From positions 1-47,350 of the forward strand of contig JAGYLU010000009.1 in the NCBI GenBank assembly GCA_018400755.1: a stretch of DNA of 47,350 nt, read 5' to 3'. Both the position numbers and the translations under genes were made by a program. Positions 8,240 to 16,916 of this stretch are shown here, piece by piece. The notes beneath the pieces were generated by a model. It made no database searches. It saw nothing but the letters and a program-made list of their open reading frames with translations, and was not told where the DNA came from. The DNA comes from Acholeplasmataceae bacterium. Its GTDB lineage: Bacteria > Bacillota_I > Bacilli_A > Acholeplasmatales > Acholeplasmataceae. Within the stretch, counting starts at the first letter, position 1. The number at the start of each line of letters is the position of its first letter.

Positions 8240-8604
8240 GTGTGTTCTCCGTTTCTTTGGTCATTGATGTGGCGACATGCCTCCATGGCATTGCCTTTGA
8301 TCAGGATTTTGATGTCATTTTTGGCCAGCACCGCTGGCATACCCAATGACTTGAGCTCGGTCGGATTGACCGATTTCGGTTGTTTCAATGTGATCTTGAG
8401 ACGTTGATGTTCGCTCTTGGCATCCACGATATTGTCGATACCGCCAAGGGCGCGAATCAAGTTCGTGATGACTGACATGTCGGTGTTAAGGACACGAGTC
8501 TTCGGGTTTGCTGTCTTTTTTCTGACAAGCATCAGGATTGTGATGAAGAGGGCAGCGATGATGATTCCGCCAATGCCCAGTAGCAATGTCTGTGTGTCTG
8601 TCAT
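8236..8604 (-). CDS. Membrane-anchored EIIB-like protein lacking the phospho-cysteine
   Basis: A 122-residue protein with one N-terminal membrane helix (about 8-27) and a cytoplasmic domain resembling the glucose-type PTS EIIB fold: ALGGIDNI at 52-59, then RLKITLKQP and a C-terminal GNAMEA segment. In active EIIB the motif is C-x-T-R-L-R; here the aligned stretch is EHQRLK (65-70), so the phosphorylated Cys is Glu65. The only Cys (110) is outside the motif. It therefore probably cannot carry phosphate in a sugar PTS. It is the first gene of the HPr operon, with its own promoter 22 nt upstream, and overlaps HPr by 4 nt. Small membrane-bound EIIB-like proteins are known in Mollicutes, but their role is unclear. 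A sensor or HPr-docking role is inference. Confidence 0.75.
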   Translation of the reverse strand: MTDTQTLLLGIGGIIIAALFITILMLVRKKTANPKTRVLNTDMSVITNLIRALGGIDNIVDAKSEHQRLKITLKQPKSVNPTELKSLGMPAVLAKNDIKILIKGNAMEACRHINDQRNGEHT

Positions 8605-8625
8605 GGCTTAACTCCGTTCATCTTG

Positions 8626-8654
8626 ATTATATCGGCAATGGCCGATCATTTCAA
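8626..8654 (-). promoter_or_regulatory. Promoter of the EIIB/HPr operon with an inverted repeat in the spacer
   Basis: Minus strand: TTGAAA (8654-8649), 17 nt spacer, TATAAT (8631-8626). The perfect inverted repeat ATCGGC-AATG-GCCGAT (8631-8646) fills the spacer and touches the -10. A plausible operator; no T-tract follows, so it is not a queA terminator. Confidence 0.7.
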
Positions 8655-8663
8655 TGGCGTGTG

Positions 8664-9680
8664 TCATTTGATGAGCATGGCGTCGCCAAATGAGAAGAAT
8701 CGGTAAGATGTTGATACGGCTTCCTCATATGCGGTTTTGATCAGATCGAGTGATGAGAAAGCGGAGACCAGCATCAACAGCGTCGATTTGGGAAGATGGA
8801 AGTTCGTGATCAGCCGGTCTGTGACCTTGAATGTGTAGCCGGGATAGATAAAGATTCCCGTCTCGTAAGTTCCTGATCTGAACCCATCGTCATAATTGCT
8901 CTCAAGCGTCCGCAACGAGGTGGTGCCAACAGCAACAATCCGCTTGTTCTCTCGTTTGGCCTCATTCAGTCTCTTTGCTGAGGACACCGAGATCGTGTAG
9001 GTCTCCTCATGCATCACATGTTCTTCGACAAGGGTCGCACTCACAGGACGGAATGTCCCAAGACCGACATTGAGGGTGATGGGGATAATCTCGATGCCTT
9101 TGTTGGAGAGTTTATCCAAGAGCTCACGGGTGAAATGGAGTCCCGCGGTTGGGGCCGCGGCACTGGTTGGCTTGTCCGCATAAACGGTCTGATAGCGATT
9201 GATGTCATCTTGCAAAGCGGTGATGTAGGGGGGGAGCGGAAGTGTCCCTAGACGTTCCAAAACTTCCATCAAAATCCCCTCATAGTTTAGAGACATGATC
9301 CGGATCCCGTCAGCTCGTTCCTCAAGACAGGTCATTTTAAGCTGGTCACTGACCTCAACAATGGTCCCCTTTTTGACGCGCCGGGCGGGTTTTGCGATGG
9401 TTTCCCACGTGTCACCATCGATTGATATCAGCAATAAGATCTCAATCACGGCATTGGTTTCTGCTTTGAGTCCAATCAATCGGGCGGGAATGACTTTGGT
9501 ATCATTGATGACAAGCACATCATGCTGGTCAAGTTCATCAACGATGTCATAGAAATGACGATGGTCAATGGACTGGGTTTCCCGATTGATGACCATCATC
9601 CGAGAATGGTCACGTTGCTGGCTCGGGTGCTGGGCAATGAGTGATTTTGGAAGATCATAATCAAAGAGGTCAACGTTCAT
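8664..9680 (-). CDS. queA: S-adenosylmethionine:tRNA ribosyltransferase-isomerase
   Basis: A 338-residue enzyme of queuosine synthesis that transfers and isomerises the ribosyl of SAM onto preQ1 at position 34 of GUN-anticodon tRNAs. Family hallmarks: [12 protein letters not shown] at the N-terminus, the RDHSRMM segment, [13 protein letters not shown] near 188, and [16 protein letters not shown] near 300. The frame extends to 9740, but the conserved protein starts at ATG 9680, which overlaps ruvB by 11 nt. The order ruvA-ruvB-queA is the conserved Bacillota arrangement. The usual tgt partner is absent next to it. Confidence 0.95.
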   Translation of the reverse strand: MNVDLFDYDLPKSLIAQHPSQQRDHSRMMVINRETQSIDHRHFYDIVDELDQHDVLVINDTKVIPARLIGLKAETNAVIEILLLISIDGDTWETIAKPARRVKKGTIVEVSDQLKMTCLEERADGIRIMSLNYEGILMEVLERLGTLPLPPYITALQDDINRYQTVYADKPTSAAAPTAGLHFTRELLDKLSNKGIEIIPITLNVGLGTFRPVSATLVEEHVMHEETYTISVSSAKRLNEAKRENKRIVAVGTTSLRTLESNYDDGFRSGTYETGIFIYPGYTFKVTDRLITNFHLPKSTLLMLVSAFSSLDLIKTAYEEAVSTSYRFFSFGDAMLIK

Positions 9681-10686
9681 CGCCAAAGAGTCCTTTGTAG
9701 TATTTGAGTCCAAGCGCCTGATAGGTCTTTTCGGTCGCAACCCGTCCCCGTGGTGTTCGCTTGATGTAGCCTTCTTGCATCAGGTAAGGCTCATAGACAT
9801 CCTCAACAGTCGTGATTTCCTCACTGATGGTGGCAGCGATTGTCTCGATTCCGACCGGACCCCCACCAAACATGGTGACGATGCTCTTCAAATATCTGAA
9901 ATCTGTATGGTCGAGTCCGTTATGGTCGATGCCTAGTTTGCTCAAGGCATGGTTTGTGATGTCTGTCGTGATGGTGCCGTCACCAATAATCTCAGCAAAA
10001 TCACGGACCCGTCTGAACAGACGGTTGGCGATTCTGGGTGTTCCACGGCTACGCTTGGCAAGTGCGCTCACAGCATCTTCGGTGATGGTTGTCTCATAGA
10101 CTCTTGAGGTGCGTGAGACGATTTGTTCAAGATCATCGATGTCATAGTAGTTCAGGCGCATGACAACCCCGAACCGTTCACGAAGCGGCGCGGACAGATC
10201 ACCAAATCTGGTGGTTGCCCCAATCAGTGTGAACGGGGGCAGATCAATCCTGATCGATCGTGACTCGCTGTCTTTGCCAATCACGATATCGAGGACATAA
10301 TCCTCCATCGCGCTATAGAGCACTTCTTCGACAAAGCGGGGAAGACGGTGAATCTCATCAATAAACAAGACGTCGCCGGGCGCGAGTGAACTCAGGACTG
10401 CTGCGAGGTCCCCGCTGCGTTCGATGGCGGGACCGGAGGTGATCCTGATCTGGACACCAAGCTCGTTGGCAACGATCTGGGCCAAGGTTGTTTTACCGAG
10501 TCCAGGGGGCCCATAGAGTAAAATATGATCAAGTGCTTCCTTACGTTTGAGTGCCGCCTGGATGTAGACGGAAAGCATATCTTTGATGTCATTTTGGCCG
10601 ATGTATTGTCCAAGCGTCTTAGGCCTGAGCGTCTGATCCTCATCTTCTTTGAGGGACATCGTCGTCACGAGTCGTTCCTTATCCAT
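9670..10686 (-). CDS. ruvB: Holliday junction branch-migration ATPase RuvB
   Basis: A 338-residue AAA+ motor that drives branch migration with RuvA. Walker [10 protein letters not shown] at about 57-65, Walker B LFIDEIH at about 107-113, sensor 1 in IGATTR, and arginine finger region PLRERFG are all present. The C-terminal winged helix with RTPRGR, which binds DNA, is intact. Normal length. The start ATG 10686 lies 7 nt after the ruvA stop, behind AGGTGTG. The 3' end overlaps queA. Confidence 0.97.
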   Translation of the reverse strand: MDKERLVTTMSLKEDEDQTLRPKTLGQYIGQNDIKDMLSVYIQAALKRKEALDHILLYGPPGLGKTTLAQIVANELGVQIRITSGPAIERSGDLAAVLSSLAPGDVLFIDEIHRLPRFVEEVLYSAMEDYVLDIVIGKDSESRSIRIDLPPFTLIGATTRFGDLSAPLRERFGVVMRLNYYDIDDLEQIVSRTSRVYETTITEDAVSALAKRSRGTPRIANRLFRRVRDFAEIIGDGTITTDITNHALSKLGIDHNGLDHTDFRYLKSIVTMFGGGPVGIETIAATISEEITTVEDVYEPYLMQEGYIKRTPRGRVATEKTYQALGLKYYKGLFGDER

Positions 10687-10693
10687 GTCACAC

Positions 10694-11248
10694 CTACTTC
10701 ATCAGCATTTTCAAGGCATCTTTGATCAAGGCCTCAATGGGTTGGTCGTGGTTGATCTTTTTCATGACTTTGCGGATCTCGACTTTCGAGTAACCCAACG
10801 CCGACAAGGCGTCAATCGCGTCACTGGCATGGGTTGGGATCAACTCTGAATCATCGATGGTCAGTTTGCCTTTGAGATCCAAGATGATCTGTTGGGCACT
10901 CTTGAGCCCAATCCCGGGGAATTTAGTCAGATATTTCGCATCCCCACTTTCAATCGCATAGATGATTTCTTGGATGGCATCGGTAGCAAGAATGCTCAGT
11001 GCGCTTTTCGGCCCAATCCCAGAAACTCCGATCAGCCGGATGAAAAGATCTTTGCTCTCATCGGTTGGAAACCCATAGAGCTGATTGATGTCCTCACGGA
11101 CATAATGATGGGTTTGCACCATCACCTCGTCATGGAGATGATACAGATACGGGTTGGCAACAATAATCTTATATCCGATGCCATGATTTTCGATGACGAC
11201 ATGGGTGGGTCTGATGGATGTCACAAGTCCCTTGATGGATGCGTACAT
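10694..11248 (-). CDS. ruvA: Holliday junction DNA-binding protein RuvA
   Basis: A 184-residue RuvA, which forms the tetramer gripping Holliday junctions and docking RuvB. The N-terminal OB fold starts MYASIKGLV; two helix-hairpin-helix motifs are seen at SGIGPKSAL and PGIGLKSAQ; the C-terminal domain that contacts RuvB holds ALSALGYSK. The frame opens at 11296, but ATG 11248 has GGAGG 7 nt upstream and matches the family start. Slightly short for the family (about 200). No ruvC was seen, as expected in Bacillota, which use RecU. Confidence 0.95.
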   Translation of the reverse strand: MYASIKGLVTSIRPTHVVIENHGIGYKIIVANPYLYHLHDEVMVQTHHYVREDINQLYGFPTDESKDLFIRLIGVSGIGPKSALSILATDAIQEIIYAIESGDAKYLTKFPGIGLKSAQQIILDLKGKLTIDDSELIPTHASDAIDALSALGYSKVEIRKVMKKINHDQPIEALIKDALKMLMK

Positions 11249-11279
11249 GCGTTCCTCCGTGAAACAAATCTCGTGTTTT

Positions 11280-11285
11280 ATTATA
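11280..11285 (-). promoter_or_regulatory. Possible -10 of the ruvA-ruvB-queA operon
   Basis: Minus-strand TATAAT (11285-11280) 32 nt before the ruvA start. No good -35 at 16-18 nt spacing was found, so the promoter is tentative. Confidence 0.35.
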
Positions 11286-11324
11286 TCATTTTTCACCGCA
11301 ATCCGCTATGAAATCCGCCGATTA

Positions 11325-11333
11325 TGTTATAAT
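11325..11333 (+). promoter_or_regulatory. Extended -10 promoter of the giant coiled-coil gene
   Basis: Plus-strand TGTTATAAT matches the extended -10 pattern TG-N-TATAAT. No clear -35 is present, which is usual for this class. Transcription would begin near 11340, just before the start codon. Confidence 0.5.
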
Positions 11334-11360
11334 CGGAATAAGGTGATGCGTATCATTAAG

Positions 11361-14300
11361 ATGAAGGATATCCGTGGATATCAGACGGAATTGAAGGCGC
11401 AGTTCAGTACCGACAAGAAATATACCCCGATCGCAAAGGCGATGTCGGGTATTTTACGTTCCATCAATCCATTTCTCTCTGAAATCACCGACCTCGAGAA
11501 ACAAGACGACACCTTGTTGCAAGCACGCATCAATCATCTGCACGAGATCAGACGGGAAGCGACGATTCTAGAGGATGTCAATCTTTTAGAGACCATTAGA
11601 GTCAACAATGAGGCCTTGAAAGATCTAGAAGAGGCGCACCGGAAAAAGGCCAAAGACCTATCCCATGTCCTAAACAGCCGTCTTGAGACCCTTGATGACC
11701 GCATGGTTGATGCCAAAGCGATCCGCAGTGAGAGCGATGCCAAGGCCTTGATGACCTACCACCGTGAGATTGCCCAGGCAGAAAAGAAAATCGCTGACAT
11801 CAAGGAAAGTTATCAAAGAGCTGTCTCATTGATCGAAAACCAAAAAGCAAATGCCATTTCAGAGATCGAACAAACGGAAAACCAAGCCCTAAAAAGCATT
11901 GACGACCAAGTCAAGGAAAGCGTCAAAGGACATACCAGGGTCCAAAAAACGATTTCAAAAGACAGTCAAGCCCAAAGTGAGCATAATGATCAGGTTTACC
12001 TCTCGATTAAGACCTCATATCATCAACTCTCGGTTGACATCAACAAGAAAATCAGTGAACTCAAAGCATCCCGCGACAAACAACAAAGTGTCATCACCGA
12101 AGAGGAAGCACAACAGATCGTGCCAATCCGCGAAGCGATCGATCAGCTTCAGAAAGCCTACCAGCAAGCAAAAACGAATGCGGAGTCCCAGTTTGTTCAA
12201 AAAAACCAGACAAAAGATGCGCTTTTTGAACGTCAAAAAGAATCATATGAGTCCAAAAAACGCAAAATCATTCATGATGCCGGTGAATCAATCACCTTGT
12301 TGAACAGCAAACTCTCTTCATATCGTGAGTCCATCAACCGCGACAAACTCATGACCTCCAGAGAGATGCGACAAGTCATGAAAACGATCGACTCGGTCGA
12401 AGAAAAAGATCGGATGAACCGTCAGCTCACGAAGAAGCTGAACGCGCTCGACAATGATCTGAACCGCCAGATCATCAGAACCCAAAAAGACATTCTGGCC
12501 AAGCAAAGAGACCAGCAACGCCGTTTGTTCATGCATGATCAGTATCATATCCGCCAGATGAACGACTGGCGTCTATCGAAGACGCTTTTTGCTTACGAGA
12601 AAAAACAGGAACTGACCAAGATCGATCTGAACTATCAACACAATATGACGCTTTTCGAACAAGACATCAAAAAAGTCAACGTTGACCGGCAGTACAAAAT
12701 GGAATGTCTGTCAATGACATATCTGAAAGACATGTTGCCGCTTGAGACCCAACTGCAGATGGCGGCCGTCATCCAGGAACGGGAACTGAACCTGCTTGCC
12801 AACGATGCCCATCTCGATATCAACCTGTCCCGTCATAAGGATGACGAACAAGTGCTTCTGATCCAAAAGGATGAGGTTTCCGCATCTTTTGAAAAAGAGG
12901 CCATCATCGCCTTTCGCAAAACCCAGGAACAGGTGACAAACATCACCACCCAACTGAGCATCGAAGAGGAAAAACTCAAGCGTGACACCAGGGTCACCGA
13001 GCAACAACAACGCATGGACCTGGCCAAAGCGCTATATGAGAAAGCCCTTCTCTCACATGGTTATGACTATGATCAGGATCTCCAATTGATCGAAAATGAC
13101 CGGACATTCTTCATGCATGAACATGATGAGGCCCTTGAACGGCTCTCCTATGTCTTACGCCTTGAAAAGAATGCCAGGCAGTGCGCCACTGACCGCGCCA
13201 AGATTCAATCCGCATACCAGCTCTCATCAAGCCGTTCGAAGACAATTCTTGAGACGCACCGTGTTGAACTTGATATGAGACAGGCCAAGAGTGAACGTCT
13301 CTTTGCCATTCTAAGAATGTTTCAAAAGACCAAAACAAACATCAAACATGTCATCCGTGACCTCTATCTTCTCCCGTCTCATCCTGAGGTTTTCAAGATG
13401 GTGGTCACCATCATCATCCGAATGCTCACAGAGTTCGAGATCTTGGCTGAGGGCTTGATCGATGAGTATCAATCATCTGATCAAGCGTTTTATGCCGCCA
13501 AAATCGATTCCCTTAAATCATCACGATATGTCAGAAAACGGGAAGATCTTTCTGATATGTTTGATCAGGAAATCGCCAAGATTGACAGTCAGAAACAAGC
13601 CATCGTCGATGAGGTCATGAAACTTGACGCTGAGATGATGCGCATTCAATCAGACATTGACAAAGCCAAGATGAGCCTTGAGACGCTGCAACGTGCGAGC
13701 AAACCCCCAATCACCGAAGGCACTTCATCGTCTATGTCATCAGATGCCAAGGATGATGCCCGATTGGTCTCGACTCATGAAGCAGACATCAAGCAACTCA
13801 CACAGACCCTCCAACGTCTCAATAAGACCGCTGATGACAGACATCGTGAACTGTTGCCATTCAATGATGCGTTTGAAAAAGTGGCACTCAAAAAGCAAAA
13901 AGCGATGAACCGCCTTGAGATTGATCTCCAGAAAGAAACATCTTCCTACCTGGTTTTCCAAAACAAGGCTGACATGATCCATATGGACATCAAGAAGCAG
14001 CTCAAGGAAAACATCGAACAGTCAGTTCATGGATACCAGCGCTTGATCAATGAAGTCTATGTCACTGACACGGTCCTCGCTGATGTCTTTTCCGACATTG
14101 ATCGTAGCGACCTCGTCTATGACCGTGATCTGGTTTTGAATCAACAGACCTTTTTGGATCTGATGAAAGACTTTCATACCCACTCCAACAATGCTGAAGA
14201 CAATATGATCAGAACCCTTGCGCGCTCGACCTCCAGACTTCTTGAAGGTCTTGATGGGACATGTCGCGTCAGGAACAAAGCGATCACATCGGAGATGAAC

Positions 14301-14951
14301 CGGATGACGACCTCTTTCGAGGATCGCCAAGCCTCTTTGAAGAATGTCCTCGCAAAACAGTTGGTGCTCCTGGAACTGAACTTTCAAAAACGTTTGTCCG
14401 AGATCGAACGTCATCTGAAGACGCTCGAATCCACCATTCAGTCAACAGAACCAAGACTCAAGGAGGAAACAAAGCTCTTGTCTGACAATTCAAATGCCAT
14501 CGTGTCCCAAGTCAATCTTGAACACGATCAGCTTGCTCAGACAAAGACAGAACAAAAGATGCGGCAGTTAGGCAAGATTGATCAGTTGTGGATTGAAAAG
14601 GTCAAAGCACTTGAGACACTCGAGGAAACGCTTTTGACCCGCAATCAGTTGATTCTTTCCCGTGCCGATCAGCAAACGCTGCGGCTGAAGACCTTGATGC
14701 GTCAAAAGCAGGAACAACATCGTGTCCTTGAAGAGAAAGCCAAGCAGGTCAGACTCCAGAAACTAAATGGCTTCGAAGGAGATGTCTTAAGGACAGCGAC
14801 AAGACGTGAGGAAAGCCTTCGGAATCTCGCCAAACACCATCGTCGTTATGTTGCCCAGACAACTAAGCAACAGCAACGGATCCAACGTCGTGAGATCAAC
14901 ATCCTAAGAAAGAGTCATCGCTTCAAGATGCGTATGCTCCATTTGAACTGA
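11361..14951 (+). CDS. Giant coiled-coil protein of unknown function (1196 residues)
   Basis: A 1196-residue, highly charged (Lys/Glu/Gln/Arg/Asp-rich) protein made almost entirely of predicted long alpha-helices with heptad-like hydrophobic spacing. There is no signal peptide, no clear membrane segment, no Walker A motif and no Cys-rich domain, so it is not a complete SMC/Rad50 ATPase. Breaks occur near 667-700 (Pro-containing, more hydrophobic) and 776-800 (Ser/Gly/Pro-rich linker), giving probably three rods. The C-terminus is very basic. An extended frame opens at 11193, but the TATAAT at 11328-11333 lies inside it; ATG 11361 (after AAGGTGATG) is chosen, ATG 11345 being the alternative. 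Codon use looks native. It is alone on the plus strand, divergent from ruvA, and ends in its own terminator. A structural or scaffold role is inference. Confidence 0.8.
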   Translation: MKDIRGYQTELKAQFSTDKKYTPIAKAMSGILRSINPFLSEITDLEKQDDTLLQARINHLHEIRREATILEDVNLLETIRVNNEALKDLEEAHRKKAKDLSHVLNSRLETLDDRMVDAKAIRSESDAKALMTYHREIAQAEKKIADIKESYQRAVSLIENQKANAISEIEQTENQALKSIDDQVKESVKGHTRVQKTISKDSQAQSEHNDQVYLSIKTSYHQLSVDINKKISELKASRDKQQSVITEEEAQQIVPIREAIDQLQKAYQQAKTNAESQFVQKNQTKDALFERQKESYESKKRKIIHDAGESITLLNSKLSSYRESINRDKLMTSREMRQVMKTIDSVEEKDRMNRQLTKKLNALDNDLNRQIIRTQKDILAKQRDQQRRLFMHDQYHIRQMNDWRLSKTLFAYEKKQELTKIDLNYQHNMTLFEQDIKKVNVDRQYKMECLSMTYLKDMLPLETQLQMAAVIQERELNLLANDAHLDINLSRHKDDEQVLLIQKDEVSASFEKEAIIAFRKTQEQVTNITTQLSIEEEKLKRDTRVTEQQQRMDLAKALYEKALLSHGYDYDQDLQLIENDRTFFMHEHDEALERLSYVLRLEKNARQCATDRAKIQSAYQLSSSRSKTILETHRVELDMRQAKSERLFAILRMFQKTKTNIKHVIRDLYLLPSHPEVFKMVVTIIIRMLTEFEILAEGLIDEYQSSDQAFYAAKIDSLKSSRYVRKREDLSDMFDQEIAKIDSQKQAIVDEVMKLDAEMMRIQSDIDKAKMSLETLQRASKPPITEGTSSSMSSDAKDDARLVSTHEADIKQLTQTLQRLNKTADDRHRELLPFNDAFEKVALKKQKAMNRLEIDLQKETSSYLVFQNKADMIHMDIKKQLKENIEQSVHGYQRLINEVYVTDTVLADVFSDIDRSDLVYDRDLVLNQQTFLDLMKDFHTHSNNAEDNMIRTLARSTSRLLEGLDGTCRVRNKAITSEMNRMTTSFEDRQASLKNVLAKQLVLLELNFQKRLSEIERHLKTLESTIQSTEPRLKEETKLLSDNSNAIVSQVNLEHDQLAQTKTEQKMRQLGKIDQLWIEKVKALETLEETLLTRNQLILSRADQQTLRLKTLMRQKQEQHRVLEEKAKQVRLQKLNGFEGDVLRTATRREESLRNLAKHHRRYVAQTTKQQQRIQRREINILRKSHRFKMRMLHLN

Positions 14952-14977
14952 GGTGTCTGAGATACCTCAGTTTTTTT
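14948..14977 (+). terminator. Rho-independent terminator of the coiled-coil gene
   Basis: Stem CTGAGGTGT (14948-14956) / ATACCTCAG (14962-14970) with one G-U pair, then seven T. The stop codon TGA (14949-14951) lies within the left arm. Confidence 0.9.
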
Positions 14978-14986
14978 GATCATATG

Positions 14987-15015
14987 AAAAAAATAACGGA
15001 ACCGCAGTTCCGTTA
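14987..15015 (-). terminator. Rho-independent terminator of obgE
   Basis: Perfect 9 bp stem TAACGGAAC (14994-15002) / GTTCCGTTA (15007-15015), loop CGCA, followed by seven T on the minus strand. The obgE stop TAA is inside the stem. It faces the coiled-coil terminator 16 nt away. Confidence 0.92.
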
Positions 15016-16266
15016 ATCAATGAATTCAAAGACATAATCAAAGATCTTGACACTGTCACCTGACTTGACACCTTTCTCACGCAAGGCATCATCGATGCCT
15101 AAGCCCCTGAGCTGTCTGGCGAAGCGTCTGATCGCTTCCTCGTTTGAGAAGTCAGTTCGCTCGAAAATGGTTCGGAGCGCTGTGCCAGTAAGCTCATAGA
15201 CCCCATCGACCAAGGTGATGGCAAAAGGTTCTTCTTCAGCTTCAAAGGTATACGCTCTGACCTCATCGATGACCGGAATGAAGCGCGGGTTCTGATCCAA
15301 AGTCTTAAAAATCAATTCTTTCAGATCACCAAGTCCAGTCTGTTCAAGAGCGGAAATCGCGACCACCGGGTGTTCAGAAATCTTGGCCTCAAGGTCACTG
15401 ATCAGATGATCGTCAAAGACCTGATCCGTCTTGTTCAGACAAACGATCTCCGGTCTTTCCAACAGTTTCGGATCATATTGTTCGAGTTCATGTCTGACAT
15501 TCAAGTACGCCTCATAAGGATTTTCGGTTGCGAGATCAAGCACGTGGACAAACACCCGACACCGCTCGATGTGTCTGAGGAAGCGAATGCCCAAGCCATG
15601 ACCCTGATGGGCATTTTCAATCAGTCCTGGCAAATCCGCGAGTACAAATGAGCGGTCCTGGGATTCCACCATGCCAAGATTTGGCTGCAAGGTGGTAAAT
15701 GGGTAAGCGGCGATTTTGGGACGGGCGTTCGAGAGCACCGAAATGAGGGTCGACTTGCCGACGGAAGGATAGCCCAAAAGACCGACATCAGCCAGGACTT
15801 TAAGCTCAACCGTCATGATCCTTGATTCTCCGGGATCACCTTTTTCAGCGTAACCGGGGGCCGGGTTCCGGCTGGTTGCGAGCGCGATATTACCGCGACC
15901 GCCTTTGCCGCCCTTGGCAACAATCAGTTGTTGCCCATGAGCGGTGATCTCACCGATCATCAGTGATTTGTCCTCATTGAAAACAATGGTCCCAAGAGGC
16001 ACCATCACGATCGTATGTCCGGCGTTCTTCCCATGCATGCCTTTGGACATGCCATTGACACCGTTTTTGGCTTTGATATGCCGCTGGTATCTGAGATCGA
16101 CCAAGGTTTGGCGACCTTCCTCACCTTGGAAGATGATTGAACCGCCATGCCCGCCGTTACCACCCCATGGACCACCATACTCGACATACTTCTCGCGTCT
16201 GTAAGAGGCCATGCCATTGCCGCCACGACCAGCGGTCACTTCAATTTTGACTTCATCGACAAACAT
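15013..16266 (-). CDS. obgE: Obg/CgtA ribosome-assembly GTPase
   Basis: A 417-residue GTPase essential for 50S maturation and stress control in most bacteria. The Gly-rich Obg fold spans residues 1-157 (GRGGNG, WGGNGGHGGS). The G domain has G1 GYPSVGKST, G2 in AYPFTTLQPN, G3 DLPGLIE, G4 NKTD and G5 SALE. The C-terminal OCT domain (about 340-417, RFARQLRGLG) is present as in Bacillota members. Start ATG 16266 is preceded by GGAG. It follows rpmA in the conserved rplU-prp-rpmA-obg order. A hairpin between rpmA and obgE may reduce read-through. Confidence 0.97.
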   Translation of the reverse strand: MFVDEVKIEVTAGRGGNGMASYRREKYVEYGGPWGGNGGHGGSIIFQGEEGRQTLVDLRYQRHIKAKNGVNGMSKGMHGKNAGHTIVMVPLGTIVFNEDKSLMIGEITAHGQQLIVAKGGKGGRGNIALATSRNPAPGYAEKGDPGESRIMTVELKVLADVGLLGYPSVGKSTLISVLSNARPKIAAYPFTTLQPNLGMVESQDRSFVLADLPGLIENAHQGHGLGIRFLRHIERCRVFVHVLDLATENPYEAYLNVRHELEQYDPKLLERPEIVCLNKTDQVFDDHLISDLEAKISEHPVVAISALEQTGLGDLKELIFKTLDQNPRFIPVIDEVRAYTFEAEEEPFAITLVDGVYELTGTALRTIFERTDFSNEEAIRRFARQLRGLGIDDALREKGVKSGDSVKIFDYVFEFID

Positions 16267-16286
16267 ATGATCAACTCCATTTCAAA

Positions 16287-16313
16287 GAAAAAGGATAACG
16301 TCCGTTATCCTTT
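16287..16313 (-). terminator. Hairpin between rpmA and obgE, weak terminator or attenuator
   Basis: Perfect 10 bp stem AAAGGATAAC (16290-16299) / GTTATCCTTT (16304-16313), loop GTCC. The minus-strand tail is TTCTTT, a poor T-tract. It would let part of the transcripts continue into obgE, lowering its level relative to the ribosomal proteins. Confidence 0.55.
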
Positions 16314-16321
16314 GGTTGTCA

Positions 16322-16600
16322 TTAGGCTTCGTAGACGGACACCTGTGTACGCGTCTTGCCTTTGCGTTCGTACTTGACGATCCCGCTGATGGTGGAAAAC
16401 AGTGTGTCATCCGACCCGCGTCCGACATTGGTGCCGGGATGGATCTTGGTGCCGCGTTGGCGATAGATGATGGAACCTGCTTTGCAGTACTGACCATCGG
16501 ATAATTTCATACCGAGTCGTTTGGACTCTGAGTCACGACCGTTTCTGGTTGAACCAACGCCTTTTTTCGAGGCGAAGAGCTGAATATTGAATCGGAGCAT
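16322..16600 (-). CDS. rpmA: 50S ribosomal protein bL27, with cleavable N-terminus
   Basis: A 92-residue bL27, which reaches toward the peptidyl-transferase centre. It carries the Bacillota-type extension ending LFA before the mature [17 protein letters not shown], the site cut by Prp, whose gene lies immediately upstream. The frame extends to 16666, but ATG 16600 has AAGGAGG before it and gives the standard protein. Order rplU-prp-rpmA is canonical. Confidence 0.97.
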   Translation of the reverse strand: MLRFNIQLFASKKGVGSTRNGRDSESKRLGMKLSDGQYCKAGSIIYRQRGTKIHPGTNVGRGSDDTLFSTISGIVKYERKGKTRTQVSVYEA

Positions 16601-16601
16601 G

Positions 16602-16916
16602 TTAGTCCTCCTTCCGAATTGTGATGTGTTTTGGATACGTTTGCTGCATCTGGGTGATGGCATCAACCAATGTCTTGAGCAAACCTTGAGTGATCCGGTT
16701 CGCTTTCTGGACTTTCAGTTTGAACACGCCTTCTTTGAGATCAAGCTGGACGGTGTCGTCCAACTCAAGCGATGAGATCGCGTTTGCGGTCATCAGCACA
16801 GATGCTGAGACAGCCGCGCAGACAATGTCTGTGCCGTGTCGGCCGAAACCGGCGTGGCCGGTGACGGAAATGTTGGTTACAGTGTCATCACTGTGACCGA
16901 AAACCACTTTGATCAT
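16602..16916 (-). CDS. prp: Ribosomal-processing cysteine protease Prp
   Basis: A 104-residue Prp (YsxB, DUF464), the protease that trims the N-terminus of bL27 in Bacillota. The catalytic His is in TGHAGFG (about 20) and the Cys in DIVCAAVS (about 33), with the usual spacing. ATG 16916 overlaps the rplU stop by 1 nt (TGATG), and rpmA begins 1 nt after its stop. The neighbouring bL27 has the matching cut site, so the pair is functionally consistent. Confidence 0.95.
   Translation of the reverse strand: MIKVVFGHSDDTVTNISVTGHAGFGRHGTDIVCAAVSASVLMTANAISSLELDDTVQLDLKEGVFKLKVQKANRITQGLLKTLVDAITQMQQTYPKHITIRKED

Noticed and set aside
11193-11360. Upstream extension of the coiled-coil frame by 56 codons
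   Set aside because: The TATAAT promoter box lies inside it and it overlaps the divergent ruvA start; ATG 11361 (or 11345) is the likely start.
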